Numbered from the stretch's first letter, positions 8,627 through 18,719 are shown. The stretch: DNA of 64,000 bases from Metabacillus litoralis (GCF_003667825.1 NZ_CP033043.1:2970001-3034000), one strand, 5' to 3'. Numbers and translations: made by a program. Notes: a model not told the origin generated them from the sequence alone.

Positions 8627-9505
8627 TTATCCTTTGTAGCCATTACCCTTCATGCCCTTTGCTTTTGTTTTCACTTTAAAAAGCCCTCCGGACAATGGAT
8701 ATTTCTCCAGCTCTTCTTCACTTAATCCTTGTCTGGCTGTTGTGATATACAACTCATCTAAATGTTCCCCACCAAATGTACATGATGTAACATGTTTAAC
8801 AGGAACTACAACTTCATCTAACTGTTTTCCTGTATAAGGATTCCATTGTGTAACCCTTGAACCATCCCAATGTGCTACCCAAATCATCCCATCTGAATCA
8901 ATTGTCATGCCATCAGGTGAACCCATTTCATTAGGAATGACAACAGATGTCTTCTTACTACTAATACTTCCAGTTTGTTTATCATAAGAAAAGACTGTTA
9001 CTTCCCCAGTAGGAGTATCAATATAATACATAAACTTTTCATCAGGGCTCCAGGCTAAACCATTTGATATTGTCACTGAAGAAAGAATTTTATGAATATG
9101 TCCAGACGGATCTAAACGATATAATGCTCCCTTACCCTTCTCAATATTTAATGCCATTGTTCCTATGTAGAAACGACCAGAGCTGTCACATTTACCATCA
9201 TTGAAACGTATATGAGGCTGATTTGTTTCCGGATTTGCAACCAATATTAAATCTTCGGTCTCTAAATCCAAACGATAAATTCCATCATGCATGGCTAAAA
9301 GCATTTTTCCTAGCTGCGCGGGTACTGCTGCTCCTACATACTGATTGAATGTGAATGTCTTATTCTCTTTCGTTAAAGGATCATAACGATGAAGCCTTTT
9401 CCCGATAATATCAACCCAATATAATGCTTGCTCTTCCCCATTCCAATGAGGTCCTTCCCCTAGAGTAGCCTTTTGATCCACTACTAAATCGGCAATATAA
9501 CCCAC
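8627..9505 (-). CDS. SMP-30/gluconolactonase/LRE-family lactonase
   Basis: A 292-residue six-bladed beta-propeller of the regucalcin/gluconolactonase family, which hydrolyses sugar or aromatic lactones using one divalent metal. Expected metal ligands are present: Glu in LGEGPHW (about residue 18), Asn in RFNDGKCD, Asn in SNGLAWSPD and Asp in GSPDGMTID. There is no signal peptide, so it is cytosolic. The start is a GTG at 9505 with GGGAGGAA upstream. It lies just upstream, on the same strand, of nothing related; the ABC exporter genes follow on the same strand on its promoter side. Confidence 0.88.
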   Translation of the reverse strand: MGYIADLVVDQKATLGEGPHWNGEEQALYWVDIIGKRLHRYDPLTKENKTFTFNQYVGAAVPAQLGKMLLAMHDGIYRLDLETEDLILVANPETNQPHIRFNDGKCDSSGRFYIGTMALNIEKGKGALYRLDPSGHIHKILSSVTISNGLAWSPDEKFMYYIDTPTGEVTVFSYDKQTGSISSKKTSVVIPNEMGSPDGMTIDSDGMIWVAHWDGSRVTQWNPYTGKQLDEVVVPVKHVTSCTFGGEHLDELYITTARQGLSEEELEKYPLSGGLFKVKTKAKGMKGNGYKG

Positions 9506-9549
9506 TATTCTTCCTCCCTCTCCCCATTACCTATTTCAAAGCCTATCTT

Positions 9550-11391
9550 TTATGATGCTGATTCATTTTCAGTAAACTGACTCTGATGTAGCTCCGCATA
9601 AAAACCTCCTTTTTCAAGAAGCTCCTCATGCGTTCCTTTTTCTATAATATCTCCTTGATTCATGACAAGAATAAGATCAGCATCACGAATAGTAGATAAT
9701 CGATGGGCAATAACAAAGCTTGTTCTTCCTTCTAAAAGCTTTGTCATTGCCTGTTGTATTTTCATTTCGGTTCTAGTATCAACACTGCTTGTTGCTTCAT
9801 CAAGTAAAAGAATCTTCGGCTTTGCCAAAATGGCACGCGCTATTGTGAGTAGCTGTCGTTGTCCTTGTGATAGATTTGTGGCATCTTCTCCTAGCATTGT
9901 CTCATACCCGTCAGGTAATGTTCGGATAAAATCATCTGCATAGGCATTTCTTGCAGCTGCCTCAATCTCCTCATTTGTTGCGTGTTCATGTCCGTAAGCA
10001 ATATTTTCTCGAATGGTTCCACTAAATAACCAGGTGTCCTGCAGCACCATAGCAAACAAACTTCGAACCTGCTCTTTACTCATATCAGTCAAACAAACAC
10101 CGTCAATTTTAATAGACCCTCCATCCAATTCATAAAATCTCATTAAAAGATTTACAATTGTCGTTTTGCCCGCACCAGTGGGACCTACGATGGCAACAGT
10201 TTGTCCTTCTTTTACCTCAAGACTTACATCATTGATAATTGGCTGATTTTTCTCATACCCGAACCGTACGGAATCGAAAACAACATGTCCTTTAAGCTCA
10301 GATACTTTAACAGCAGCATCCTCTTCCTGTTCTTCCTCTTCTTCGTCCAACAGTTGAAATACACGTTCAGCTGAAGCAATGGCAACTTGAATCATATTAG
10401 CAATTCCCGCAGCCTGAGCTAATGGTTGAGAAATTTGCTGTGTATACTGAATAAAAGCTTGAACATCCCCAACACGAATACTTCCATTAATAACAAGCAA
10501 GCCACCTGATATCGCTACAATAATAAACCCTATGTTCCCAACAAAACTCATTAACGGCATCATTAATCCAGAAATAAACTGGGCTCTCCAGCTTGATTCA
10601 TACAGCCGATCATTGATTGAATCAAAGGTTGCAATCGACTTATTTTCATGACCAAAAGCCTTCACCACCTGATGTCCGGTAAACATTTCTTCAATATGAC
10701 CGTTGATGTTGCCAAGCTCTTCCTGCTGCTTAACAAAGTGTTTTTGTGAAAACTTCGTCACAATACGCGCAACCGTTAAACTAAGTGGAATGGTAACTAC
10801 TACTACTAATGTCAAAAGAGGACTAATAACAAGCATCATGATAATAATCCCAATAATGGAGATAAAAGAGTTGATTACTTGTGTTAGTGCCTGTTGTAGG
10901 GATGTATTAATGTTATCAATATCATTTACCGCTCTGCTTAACAAATCACCATGAGAGTGCTTGTCAAAATACTTAAGGGGCAACCGTGATAATTTCTCAT
11001 TTACTTCCCTTCGAAGCTGAGCCACCGTTCGCTGTGAAACAGAAGCCATAATATATTGTTGTGCATAAGAAAAAATAGAAGATAAAAGGTATAAACCAAT
11101 TAAAAGTAATAAAATCCTTGAAATAAAATCAAAGTCCACAGCAGAACCTGATGTAAAACTATCAAAAATAGAAGAAGTGGCATCTCCCAATAATTTTGGA
11201 CTAATTACATTAAACAATGTAGAAAAAATAGCAGCAATCGCAACAAGAATCATTCGATTCTTCCAAGGCTTTAAATAACCCACTAGTCTTTTAAACGTTT
11301 TCTTGAAGTTCTTTGGTTTCTCGACAACCATTCCGTGGCCGTGTCTCATACCTCCACCTACAGGTCCGCCTCTTCGCTTATTATCACTCAT
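9550..11391 (-). CDS. ABC exporter half-transporter, catalytically competent subunit (YfiC-like)
   Basis: A 613-residue fusion of a six-helix membrane domain (about residues 45-340) and an ATPase domain (370-600). The nucleotide-binding domain has Walker A GPTGAGKTT, Walker B ILLLDEATSS with the catalytic glutamate, the H-loop FVIAHR, but an altered signature LSQGQ. Together with its partner it should form a heterodimeric multidrug or lipid-type exporter such as B. subtilis YfiBC. Its ATG overlaps the partner stop codon (ATGA), so translation is coupled. The Gly/His-rich N-terminus (GGPVGGGMRHGHGM) is an added cytosolic extension. Confidence 0.92.
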   Translation of the reverse strand: MSDNKRRGGPVGGGMRHGHGMVVEKPKNFKKTFKRLVGYLKPWKNRMILVAIAAIFSTLFNVISPKLLGDATSSIFDSFTSGSAVDFDFISRILLLLIGLYLLSSIFSYAQQYIMASVSQRTVAQLRREVNEKLSRLPLKYFDKHSHGDLLSRAVNDIDNINTSLQQALTQVINSFISIIGIIIMMLVISPLLTLVVVVTIPLSLTVARIVTKFSQKHFVKQQEELGNINGHIEEMFTGHQVVKAFGHENKSIATFDSINDRLYESSWRAQFISGLMMPLMSFVGNIGFIIVAISGGLLVINGSIRVGDVQAFIQYTQQISQPLAQAAGIANMIQVAIASAERVFQLLDEEEEEQEEDAAVKVSELKGHVVFDSVRFGYEKNQPIINDVSLEVKEGQTVAIVGPTGAGKTTIVNLLMRFYELDGGSIKIDGVCLTDMSKEQVRSLFAMVLQDTWLFSGTIRENIAYGHEHATNEEIEAAARNAYADDFIRTLPDGYETMLGEDATNLSQGQRQLLTIARAILAKPKILLLDEATSSVDTRTEMKIQQAMTKLLEGRTSFVIAHRLSTIRDADLILVMNQGDIIEKGTHEELLEKGGFYAELHQSQFTENESAS

Positions 11392-13115
11392 GCACTCACC
11401 TCCCCATCCTCTTGAGAAGCTACAATTTCTTGATAAATTTTATTTTCTTGTAGTAACTCTTGATGAGTGCCAACTCCGACAATCTTCCCATCATTTAGAA
11501 CGATGATTTTTTCAGCATCCTTTACTGTGTTAACACGTTGAGCCACAATTATCATCGTTGCATCCCCTGTTTCCTTCTTTAATTCATGTCGAAGCAAACG
11601 ATCTGTTTTATAATCTAATGCCGAGAAGCTGTCATCAAATAAATAAATTTTAGGCTTCCTCACTAGTGACCTAGCAATAGATAGTCGCTGTTTTTGTCCT
11701 CCAGAAAGGTTTACACCTGCTTGTTCTAATTTACTATGTATCCCTTGATCTCTTTTTTCAACAAAATCAATCGCTTGAGCTGTTTTTAAAGCAGCGTACA
11801 TCTCTTCTTCTGATGCATCTTCTTTACCAAACGATAAATTTTCCGCAATCGTCCCACTAAACAGCGTAGCTTTTTGTGGAACATAGCCAATCTGTTTACG
11901 AAGTGTACTTTGCTTTAATAATTGAATATTTTCTCCATCTATGAGAATTTCTCCACTTTCCACATCATAAAAACGAGGGATTAGCTGCAGCAACGTTGTT
12001 TTACCTGCACCTGTGCTTCCAATAATTGCAGTTGTTTCTCCAGGTTTTGCTGTAAAAGTGATTCCTTCAAGAACAGGCCTTTCCGCTCCTTCATAACGAA
12101 ATGTTACATTCTTAAATTCAACGATTCCTTTGGTTGGAAAGCTTTTTTCTTCTCGTAAAGGATCTTTTATCGTTGGTTTAGTTGATAATACCTCGGTTAA
12201 ACGTTTAGCTGATACTTGAGCGCGCGGAATCATAATAAAAGCCATCGAAAGCATAATCAACGACATTAAAATCATCGCAGCGTATTGAATGAACGCTAAT
12301 AGATTACCAACCTGCATATCTCCGTTATCTATTCGAATAGCACCAAACCAAACGATGGCGATATTGGTAAAATTCATAATAATTAACATAATCGGAAACA
12401 TAAAAGCCATTAACTTGCCAACCTTTATTCCTGTGTCTTGAAAATCTTCATTGGCAATATTAAAGCGTTTTCGTTCATGAGCTCCTCGATTAAACGCTCT
12501 AACAACTCTTACCCCTGTTAAAGCCTCCCTTAAAATAAGTGTTAGCCGATCTGTTTTATTCTGTAAAGCTGAAAACAACGGTATGGCCCTTCTCGCCACC
12601 AGAAAAATAATCAAAGCTAAAACTGGTAGAGCAGCTAGAAAAACGAGTGACAAATACTTATCCCGGGACACGGCAAGAATAACTCCACCAATCAACATTA
12701 GTGGTGCTCTGGTCATCATTCTCTGCATCATATTAATTACATCTTGAACAACCTTTACATCATTTGTCGTTCTTGTAATTAAAGAAGCTGAGCCAAACTT
12801 TTCATATTCATCAAGAGAAAAGTGCTCAGTATGCACAAACATCGTTCTACGCATATCCCTTCCAAAACCGAGCGAAACTTTAGAAGCAAAGTAACTAACT
12901 CCAACCATTAATAAAATAGCCATTAGCGAACATCCCAGCATCAAAGCACCTGTTTGCAGGATAAACGTTACATCACGATTAACAATCCCAACGTCTACTA
13001 TTTCAGCCATTAAGGTTGGCAAATATAACTCAAATAATATCGCAGCCATTGAAAACAAAATAACAAAAGCTAGCTTCACTCGATAAGGTTTGAGGTATTT
13101 TAGCATTTCAATCAT
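11388..13115 (-). CDS. ABC exporter half-transporter, degenerate ATPase subunit (YfiB-like)
   Basis: A 575-residue permease-ATPase fusion. The ATPase domain has Walker A GSTGAGKTT and a consensus signature LSGGQ, but Walker B reads IYLFDDSFS, with Asp in place of the catalytic Glu, and the H-loop is VAQR, with Gln in place of His. This is the usual pattern of a heterodimeric exporter: the LSGGQ here completes the active site of the YfiC-like partner, while its own Walker motifs pair with the partner's LSQGQ to form the degenerate site. It is the first gene of the pair; GAGGTG lies five bases before the ATG. Confidence 0.92.
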   Translation of the reverse strand: MIEMLKYLKPYRVKLAFVILFSMAAILFELYLPTLMAEIVDVGIVNRDVTFILQTGALMLGCSLMAILLMVGVSYFASKVSLGFGRDMRRTMFVHTEHFSLDEYEKFGSASLITRTTNDVKVVQDVINMMQRMMTRAPLMLIGGVILAVSRDKYLSLVFLAALPVLALIIFLVARRAIPLFSALQNKTDRLTLILREALTGVRVVRAFNRGAHERKRFNIANEDFQDTGIKVGKLMAFMFPIMLIIMNFTNIAIVWFGAIRIDNGDMQVGNLLAFIQYAAMILMSLIMLSMAFIMIPRAQVSAKRLTEVLSTKPTIKDPLREEKSFPTKGIVEFKNVTFRYEGAERPVLEGITFTAKPGETTAIIGSTGAGKTTLLQLIPRFYDVESGEILIDGENIQLLKQSTLRKQIGYVPQKATLFSGTIAENLSFGKEDASEEEMYAALKTAQAIDFVEKRDQGIHSKLEQAGVNLSGGQKQRLSIARSLVRKPKIYLFDDSFSALDYKTDRLLRHELKKETGDATMIIVAQRVNTVKDAEKIIVLNDGKIVGVGTHQELLQENKIYQEIVASQEDGEVSA

Positions 13116-13277
13116 TTCCTCACCTCATTTCTTTTATTTTTTATTCTTCATACTATTATAGCGATTATAGTTAACTTAATGAAATGTTTAGATATAAACT
13201 TTTACTAATTCAGGTCCGATGTTTATATCAACTATGAATAAGGTATAGAAATAATAAAGCTAGAAAGGAGAATGATG

Positions 13278-13562
13278 ATGTCAACAGTAACTGCAGGATT
13301 TCAAGTTCTTCCTAATGGTAAAGATATGAACACTGACGGGGTTATCCCAAAGATGGTCGAAGTCGTAAAAGAATCAGGTCTAAAATACGAAATCGGACCA
13401 ATGGAGACAGTTGTAGAAGGAAACTTTGATGAAATAATGCTCTTAATTAAAACACTACAACAAGTAGGAATTCACATGGGCGCAACAGAAGTACTAACAA
13501 ATATGAAGCTACACTACAAACCCGATGGCATTTCAATTGAAAATAAAATGACTCATGTTTAG
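13278..13562 (+). CDS. MTH1187/YqgV-family thiamine-binding protein
   Basis: A protein of about 94 residues with the ferredoxin-like fold pattern of the DUF77/MTH1187 family (VTAGFQVLPNG...VVEGNFDEIMLLIK), whose structurally studied relatives bind thiamine. It is cytosolic. Three ATG codons occur in a row at 13272, 13275 and 13278; AGGAG ends at 13270, so the third ATG has the best spacing. A function in thiamine binding or scavenging fits the family; nothing local other than thiT, 12 kb away, points to thiamine. Confidence 0.85.
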   Translation: MSTVTAGFQVLPNGKDMNTDGVIPKMVEVVKESGLKYEIGPMETVVEGNFDEIMLLIKTLQQVGIHMGATEVLTNMKLHYKPDGISIENKMTHV

Positions 13563-13641
13563 TGGAAATCACTCTGGGAATAGAATCTGTAAAACTAGTA
13601 AATGAGAAATTCAACCCAATTAGAAAGGTGTGTCATTCTTA

Positions 13642-14010
13642 ATGGTTTGGACAAAAAATGATTATCCTGAATCAATGAAAAACTTAAAGAAATCTACTAG
13701 AATTAAAGCGATCGAAATAGCCAATGCATTAGTTGATGATGGTTACGAAGAAGGAAGAGCAATCTCTATCGGAATATCTCAGGCCGAGAAAATGATGAAT
13801 ACAAATTCAAGTGACCTCAAATATCATATTGTCCCTCACGATGGTGAGTGGGCAATAAAAAAAGAACATGCCGAAAAAGTGACTGAGGTTTTCCCAACAA
13901 AAGCGAAAGCACTTGATAGAGGACAAGATTATATGAAAAAGAAAGACGCTCAATTGGTCATTCATAGGCAGGATGGAACGATTGAGAAAATGAAAAATAC
14001 AGGGAGTTAA
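13642..14010 (+). CDS. DUF2188-domain protein (YdaT-like)
   Basis: A 122-residue cytosolic protein. The N-terminal half (VWTKNDYPESMKNLKKSTRIKA) matches YdaT-type proteins and the C-terminal half (YHIVPHDGEWAIKKEHAEKV to MKKKDAQLVIHRQDG) is a DUF2188 domain. The function of the family is unknown. The frame also opens at a GTG at 13630, but the protein family starts at M-V/P-WTKNDYP, so the ATG at 13642 with AAAGGTG upstream is chosen. Confidence 0.82.
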   Translation: MVWTKNDYPESMKNLKKSTRIKAIEIANALVDDGYEEGRAISIGISQAEKMMNTNSSDLKYHIVPHDGEWAIKKEHAEKVTEVFPTKAKALDRGQDYMKKKDAQLVIHRQDGTIEKMKNTGS

Positions 14011-14021
14011 CCCTACAATCA

Positions 14022-14058
14022 ATAACGGCTTTCCTCTCATTAAAGCCGTTATTTTTTT
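14022..14058 (+). terminator. Intrinsic terminator
   Basis: Stem AATAACGGCTTT / AAAGCCGTTATT followed by seven T, after the DUF2188 gene. Confidence 0.85.
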
Positions 14059-14114
14059 CTTGTCAAATTTCATGAAGCCGTGTACAATATCTGCTATAAA
14101 CACAATTTCATAAC

Positions 14115-14187
14115 GGGGCATTAGCTCAGCTGGGAGAGCGCTACGCTGGCAGCGTAGAGGTCAGGGGTTCGAGCCCCCTATGCTCCA
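14115..14187 (+). tRNA. tRNA-Ala (anticodon GGC)
   Basis: A complete 73-base cloverleaf: acceptor GGGGCAT / ATGCTCC with one G-T pair, D arm GCTCAGCTGGGAGAGC, anticodon stem CTACG/CGTAG with loop CTGGCAG (anticodon GGC), and T arm AGGGG-TTCGAGC-CCCCT. The discriminator is A and the CCA end is not encoded. A terminator follows. No integrase or attachment site is seen next to it. Confidence 0.97.
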
Positions 14188-14196
14188 TCATTTATT

Positions 14197-14222
14197 AACC
14201 CTTGTATTCAAGGGTTTTTTCT
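14197..14222 (+). terminator. Terminator after tRNA-Ala
   Basis: Perfect stem AACCCTTG / CAAGGGTT with loop TATT and six T. Confidence 0.88.
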
Positions 14223-14533
14223 TATTGCTTCTAATGACACGGTGGAGTTTGATTTATCCTCTTTAATAATATGTAACTTTTAAAATCCCTTTAAACCTAT
14301 CTAACATTTGTAGAAACCCCTTTTACATTTTCACCCATAAAATTGATTATCCCGACAGTAAATAGTCCAATAATATGATATTTTCTATAAATTTTCGACA
14401 TAAACCAGCTTTTCTCATGAATATCCTAACAGGTAGTATGACTCATTTTTATACCTTAACAATTACTTAACACTGTATTCATATTTCCTCCTTATAGTAG
14501 AAGCGTTGTTAACAAATAATAAGGAGGAATAGT
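14223..14533. other. Leader/promoter region of the yhcR-like gene
   Basis: This AT-rich stretch of about 310 bases holds no supportable gene. It must carry the promoter of the large nuclease gene that starts at 14534; I see no clear repeat, riboswitch or palindrome in it. Confidence 0.4.
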
Positions 14534-17500
14534 ATGAAGCGGCAATTGGTTAAAAAGATGTTTAGTAGTTTGTTAGTTTTAGCATTAATTCTTTCAACGT
14601 TTTTACCAGTGTTTTCAAAAAGTGTTAAAGCAGAGACTTCTTTAGCAACAGATTTATTTATTTCGGAGTATATAGAAGGGAGTTCCTTTAACAAAGCAAT
14701 AGAAATTTATAATGGGACAGGCCAGACAGTTGATTTGTCACAGTATAAGGTTGAGCTTTATTCGAATGGTTCTGCTACTGTTAGTCAAAGCCTATCTTTA
14801 ACAGGAACACTCGAAAATGGTGAAGTTTATGTTTTAGCTCATAGTAGTGCTAATAATGATATTTTGTCTAAAGCAGATATTCAAGATGCTGTTATAAATT
14901 TTAATGGTGATGATGCTTTTGCTTTGAAAAAGGCTGATCAATTAATAGATGTAATAGGAACAATTGGAGTTCGAGAAGATTTTTCTACTGATAAAACAAT
15001 TATCAGAAATCCTAATATCCACTCTGGGACAACAACATACGCACCAGACCAATGGTCAACATACCCTAAAGACACATTCACATACTTAGGCTCTCACACA
15101 ATGGACGGTATAGCACCTACAGATCCAGGTGATGGAGATACTTCTGACCCAGGACAACCTGAAACAGGAGTATTATCTATCGCTGCTGCAAAGCAAAAAA
15201 CAAACCAAGCTGTAACAATTGAAGGAATAGTTACAGCTGATAACTCTGCTATTGGTGGCGGAAAATTATCTACCTTTATTCAAGATGAAACAGCAGGTAT
15301 TAATATCTATGCATCAAATGCAGCTAGCTTTTTTGAGCTTACAGAAGGTAAAAAAGTCCGTGTAACAGGGTCAATTACTCAATATAGAGGCTTAACGGAA
15401 ATTGCACCAACCTCTATTGAATTAATTGAAGAAAGCAGTTCAGTTCCTGCAGCACAATCTATTACTCTAGCAGACTTACAAGACGCAACAATAGCAGAAC
15501 CACTTGAAGGGCAGTTAGTAAAAGTAAGTGGTTATGTTCAATCGATCCCTTCATCTCCTGCTGGCGGTGGTTATAATATATCGCTAGTGGACGAAAACTA
15601 TCATTCTACTACTCTTCGTGTAATGGAAGAGGTTGGAATTGAGAATATAGAAGAAGGTAAATGGTATGAAATCACGGCTATTTTAAGTCAGTATGATTCT
15701 TATCAGCTAATACCGAGAAAGCAAGGAGATTTCACATTATCAGCTACGCAACCTGAACCACCAACTGCAGCTGGCGAATATTCAGCAGTTGTAGAAAGTG
15801 TTGTAGATGGAGATACGATTCATATTACAAATCCTGTATTAGGTTCGACAAAAGTACGTTATGTGAATATGGATACACCTGAGACTTACCAAAAAGTTGT
15901 AACTGAGGCAGATCAAAATCAATTAGACTTCGGAAATACTGCTAAAGCATACATGAACACGTTATTAAAAGCTGGTGATGAAATTGTATTAAAAATTGGT
16001 GACGAACCAACTGACGCATATGGTCGTCTTCTCGCTCAAGTTATTCGTAAAAGTGATAACATGAACACCAACTTAGAAATGGTGCGTAAAGGCTATGCTT
16101 CATCTTACTTTATTTGGCCGATTGGTTCTGAAGAAGATTACAATGCTTTCCAAGCAGCTGTAAAAGCAGCAAAAGATGAAGGACTAGGAATCTGGAATCC
16201 CGAGAATCCATTAATGGAACTACCATTCGTGTTCCGTGCAAGAGAACAAGGAAAAGGCTTGTTACGCTATGTTGGAAATTCTGATAACAAAGAATACGTT
16301 TCTCCTGAGAACTGGGCAGACGTACCTGTAGAAAAAAGGATTTTCTTTGCTAGCCCAGAAGAAGCAGAAGCAAACGGTTATACAGCCAGTACTGATAGTG
16401 AACCGAACGAAAATGTTAAAATTCAATTATTAGGTGTAAATGATTTACACGGAAAAATTGATGTAACTGGTACTGTTAATGGAGTGAATTACGGAAGAGC
16501 AGATTACCTTGCTGCCTATTTGCGCCAGCGTGAAGCAACAAATCCTAATACGTTAATCGTACACCCAGGTGATATGGTTGGAGGAAGTTCTCCAGTATCG
16601 GCTTTATTACAGGACGAGCCTACAGTTGAAATTATGGAATCTATTGGCTTTGATGTTGGAACTGTCGGAAATCATGAATTTGACGAGGGTGTAAGTGAGA
16701 TGCTTCGCCTCACTAACGGCGGGCAACATCCGAATGGTACGGCAAACTATGATGGAATTGATTTCCCTATGGTTGCTGCTAACGTATCATATAAGGATAC
16801 ACACGAACTAGTTCTCCCTCCATACGCAATCGAAGAAGTTGAAGGAGTAAAGATTGGATTTATTGGTGTTGCAACAACCGATACACCAAATATGATTATT
16901 GCAAACGGAAACGAAAATATTGAATTTACAGATGAAGTTGAAGCAATTAATAAATATGTTCCTGAACTACAAGAGCAAGGTGTTGAGGCAATAGTCATCC
17001 TTTCTCATGTTCCTGGAAATCAATCTGGCGATAGTGCAACAGGTGATATCGCAAACATAGCAAACAATGTAAATGATGCGGTCGATGTTATCTTCGCAGC
17101 TCATAACCATGTAAAGCTAAATGCAGTTGTTGATAACAAATTGATTGTCCAAGCATGGGAATATGGGAAAGCCTTTGTAGATGTTGATTTAGAAATTGAT
17201 CCAACTACAGGAGATATTATAAAAAAATCAGCGGAAATTGTTGAGGTTATTCAAGATAACATTAAGCCCGATGCAGAAGTAAGTGCCATTATAGAAAAAT
17301 ATCTTGATCAAATAGGGCCAAAGCTAAATGAAGTTATTGGACAAGCTGGTACTGAATTAACAGGTGGCTATGCAACAAAAGGTGAAATTGGTGATAATGC
17401 TCTTGGAAATTTAATTGCGGATGGTATGGCATATGCAATGGATAGTGATTTCGCTTTAATGAACGGCGGCGGTATACGTGATGACCTTAATTCAGGTGAT

Positions 17501-18466
17501 ATCACATGGAATGAGTTATTTAATATTCAACCTTTCGGAAACACACTAGTAAAACTTGAAATAACAGGAGATGATTTAAGACAAATTATCAATTCGCAAT
17601 TTAGCAGTTATGGTCCAGATGTAAGTATCAGTGGGTTCCGCTATACATGGGACAGCTCATTAGGAAAATATGGACAAGTTGTTGATTTATTCTTACCTAG
17701 TGGTGAAAAAATTAATCCTAATGAAACTTACACTGTCACAGTAAACAACTATATGTACCCACACAGCAGTGACAAATATTTGTTAGCTAAGTTAGGTGAA
17801 AATCCAGTACAAGGTCCAGAAGATCTCCAAGCAACAGTTAACTTTGTAAAAAGCTTTGATGACCAGCCTATTTCCTATGCTGCAGAAGGTCGTATTTCTG
17901 AAGTTGTTGCACCAACAGATACAACAGCTCCAGTAACAGAAATGCAAATACCAGAGGCAGACTTTACAAATGGTTCTTACTTAGAAGAGGTTACAATCGA
18001 ATTATCTGCTACTGATGCGGAATCTGAGGTTGTATCAATTGAATATAACCTAAATGATACTGAGTGGGTTCCATATGTTGAAGCTGTTACTCTTCAAGCT
18101 GGTGAACATAAGCTTTCATACCGTTCAACAGACAATGCAGGAAACATTGAAGAAACCAAAGTAGCAGAAATACTAGTTCAAGCTGCAACAATTGATCATA
18201 CGAAAAAGCTAGTTCAGGATTCTGATGCTAAGAAAGGTATCAAAGTTTCAATTCTAGCACAATTAGAAATTGCAGAACGTAACTTAGAAAGAAAAAGAGA
18301 AAACAAATTTAGTTTCTTGTCTTGGTTATTTGATTATCAAGCCTATGATGCTCTAAAACGTTTAAATGATCGAATTGAGAACTATCCAGATAAATTAATG
18401 AGCGAAGATGATCGAACTGATATTACAACAATGCTTACTTACATTGTTGAGCATAAGGTAGAATAA
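14534..18466 (+). CDS. Large secreted nuclease / 5'-nucleotidase (YhcR-like)
   Basis: A 1310-residue secreted multidomain enzyme: signal peptide (1-34), lamin-tail-like domain (about 40-190), two OB-fold-type nucleic-acid-binding domains (213-395), a staphylococcal-nuclease domain (414-570; VVDGDTIH, VRYVNMDTPE, YGRLLAQV), a binuclear metallophosphoesterase (630-900; NDLHGK, PGDMVGG, GNHEFD, LSHVPG, AAHNHV), a 5'-nucleotidase C-terminal domain (932-1110), an Ig/OmpL47-like beta-sandwich (1129-1215) and a FIMAH-like helical end (1222-1310). It should degrade extracellular DNA/RNA to nucleosides and phosphate. Unlike the B. subtilis wall-anchored YhcR I find no LPxTx sorting signal, so it may be released or held through the FIMAH-like end. 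Confidence 0.92.
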   Translation: MKRQLVKKMFSSLLVLALILSTFLPVFSKSVKAETSLATDLFISEYIEGSSFNKAIEIYNGTGQTVDLSQYKVELYSNGSATVSQSLSLTGTLENGEVYVLAHSSANNDILSKADIQDAVINFNGDDAFALKKADQLIDVIGTIGVREDFSTDKTIIRNPNIHSGTTTYAPDQWSTYPKDTFTYLGSHTMDGIAPTDPGDGDTSDPGQPETGVLSIAAAKQKTNQAVTIEGIVTADNSAIGGGKLSTFIQDETAGINIYASNAASFFELTEGKKVRVTGSITQYRGLTEIAPTSIELIEESSSVPAAQSITLADLQDATIAEPLEGQLVKVSGYVQSIPSSPAGGGYNISLVDENYHSTTLRVMEEVGIENIEEGKWYEITAILSQYDSYQLIPRKQGDFTLSATQPEPPTAAGEYSAVVESVVDGDTIHITNPVLGSTKVRYVNMDTPETYQKVVTEADQNQLDFGNTAKAYMNTLLKAGDEIVLKIGDEPTDAYGRLLAQVIRKSDNMNTNLEMVRKGYASSYFIWPIGSEEDYNAFQAAVKAAKDEGLGIWNPENPLMELPFVFRAREQGKGLLRYVGNSDNKEYVSPENWADVPVEKRIFFASPEEAEANGYTASTDSEPNENVKIQLLGVNDLHGKIDVTGTVNGVNYGRADYLAAYLRQREATNPNTLIVHPGDMVGGSSPVSALLQDEPTVEIMESIGFDVGTVGNHEFDEGVSEMLRLTNGGQHPNGTANYDGIDFPMVAANVSYKDTHELVLPPYAIEEVEGVKIGFIGVATTDTPNMIIANGNENIEFTDEVEAINKYVPELQEQGVEAIVILSHVPGNQSGDSATGDIANIANNVNDAVDVIFAAHNHVKLNAVVDNKLIVQAWEYGKAFVDVDLEIDPTTGDIIKKSAEIVEVIQDNIKPDAEVSAIIEKYLDQIGPKLNEVIGQAGTELTGGYATKGEIGDNALGNLIADGMAYAMDSDFALMNGGGIRDDLNSGDITWNELFNIQPFGNTLVKLEITGDDLRQIINSQFSSYGPDVSISGFRYTWDSSLGKYGQVVDLFLPSGEKINPNETYTVTVNNYMYPHSSDKYLLAKLGENPVQGPEDLQATVNFVKSFDDQPISYAAEGRISEVVAPTDTTAPVTEMQIPEADFTNGSYLEEVTIELSATDAESEVVSIEYNLNDTEWVPYVEAVTLQAGEHKLSYRSTDNAGNIEETKVAEILVQAATIDHTKKLVQDSDAKKGIKVSILAQLEIAERNLERKRENKFSFLSWLFDYQAYDALKRLNDRIENYPDKLMSEDDRTDITTMLTYIVEHKVE

Positions 18467-18490
18467 ACGTTCCCACACAATATTTTATAG

Positions 18491-18520
18491 AAAAGCAGAT
18501 CATAATGGTCTGCTTTTTTT
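18491..18520 (+). terminator. Intrinsic terminator
   Basis: Stem AAAAGCAGA / TCTGCTTTT core with loop, followed by seven T, after the nuclease gene. Confidence 0.88.
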
Positions 18521-18719
18521 GTATACAAGTTGTTTACATTGTAAAGAACCCTATTTTGTTATAAATATCAGGTAGGGTCATACCCTTGTAAACGTCATTT
18601 ATAAAAGGAAAGTATATCAGAAAGTATTTTCAAACTATATCTGTAATGAAACAACCCGGAATAGATTTCCGAATCATTTCATATTAATTAAGGACAAATC
18701 CCCCTTAAGGAGTGTTTTT

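Noticed and set aside
14100..14533. Integration site of a mobile element at tRNA-Ala
   Set aside because: No integrase, no repeat of the tRNA 3' end and no foreign gene block follow the tRNA.
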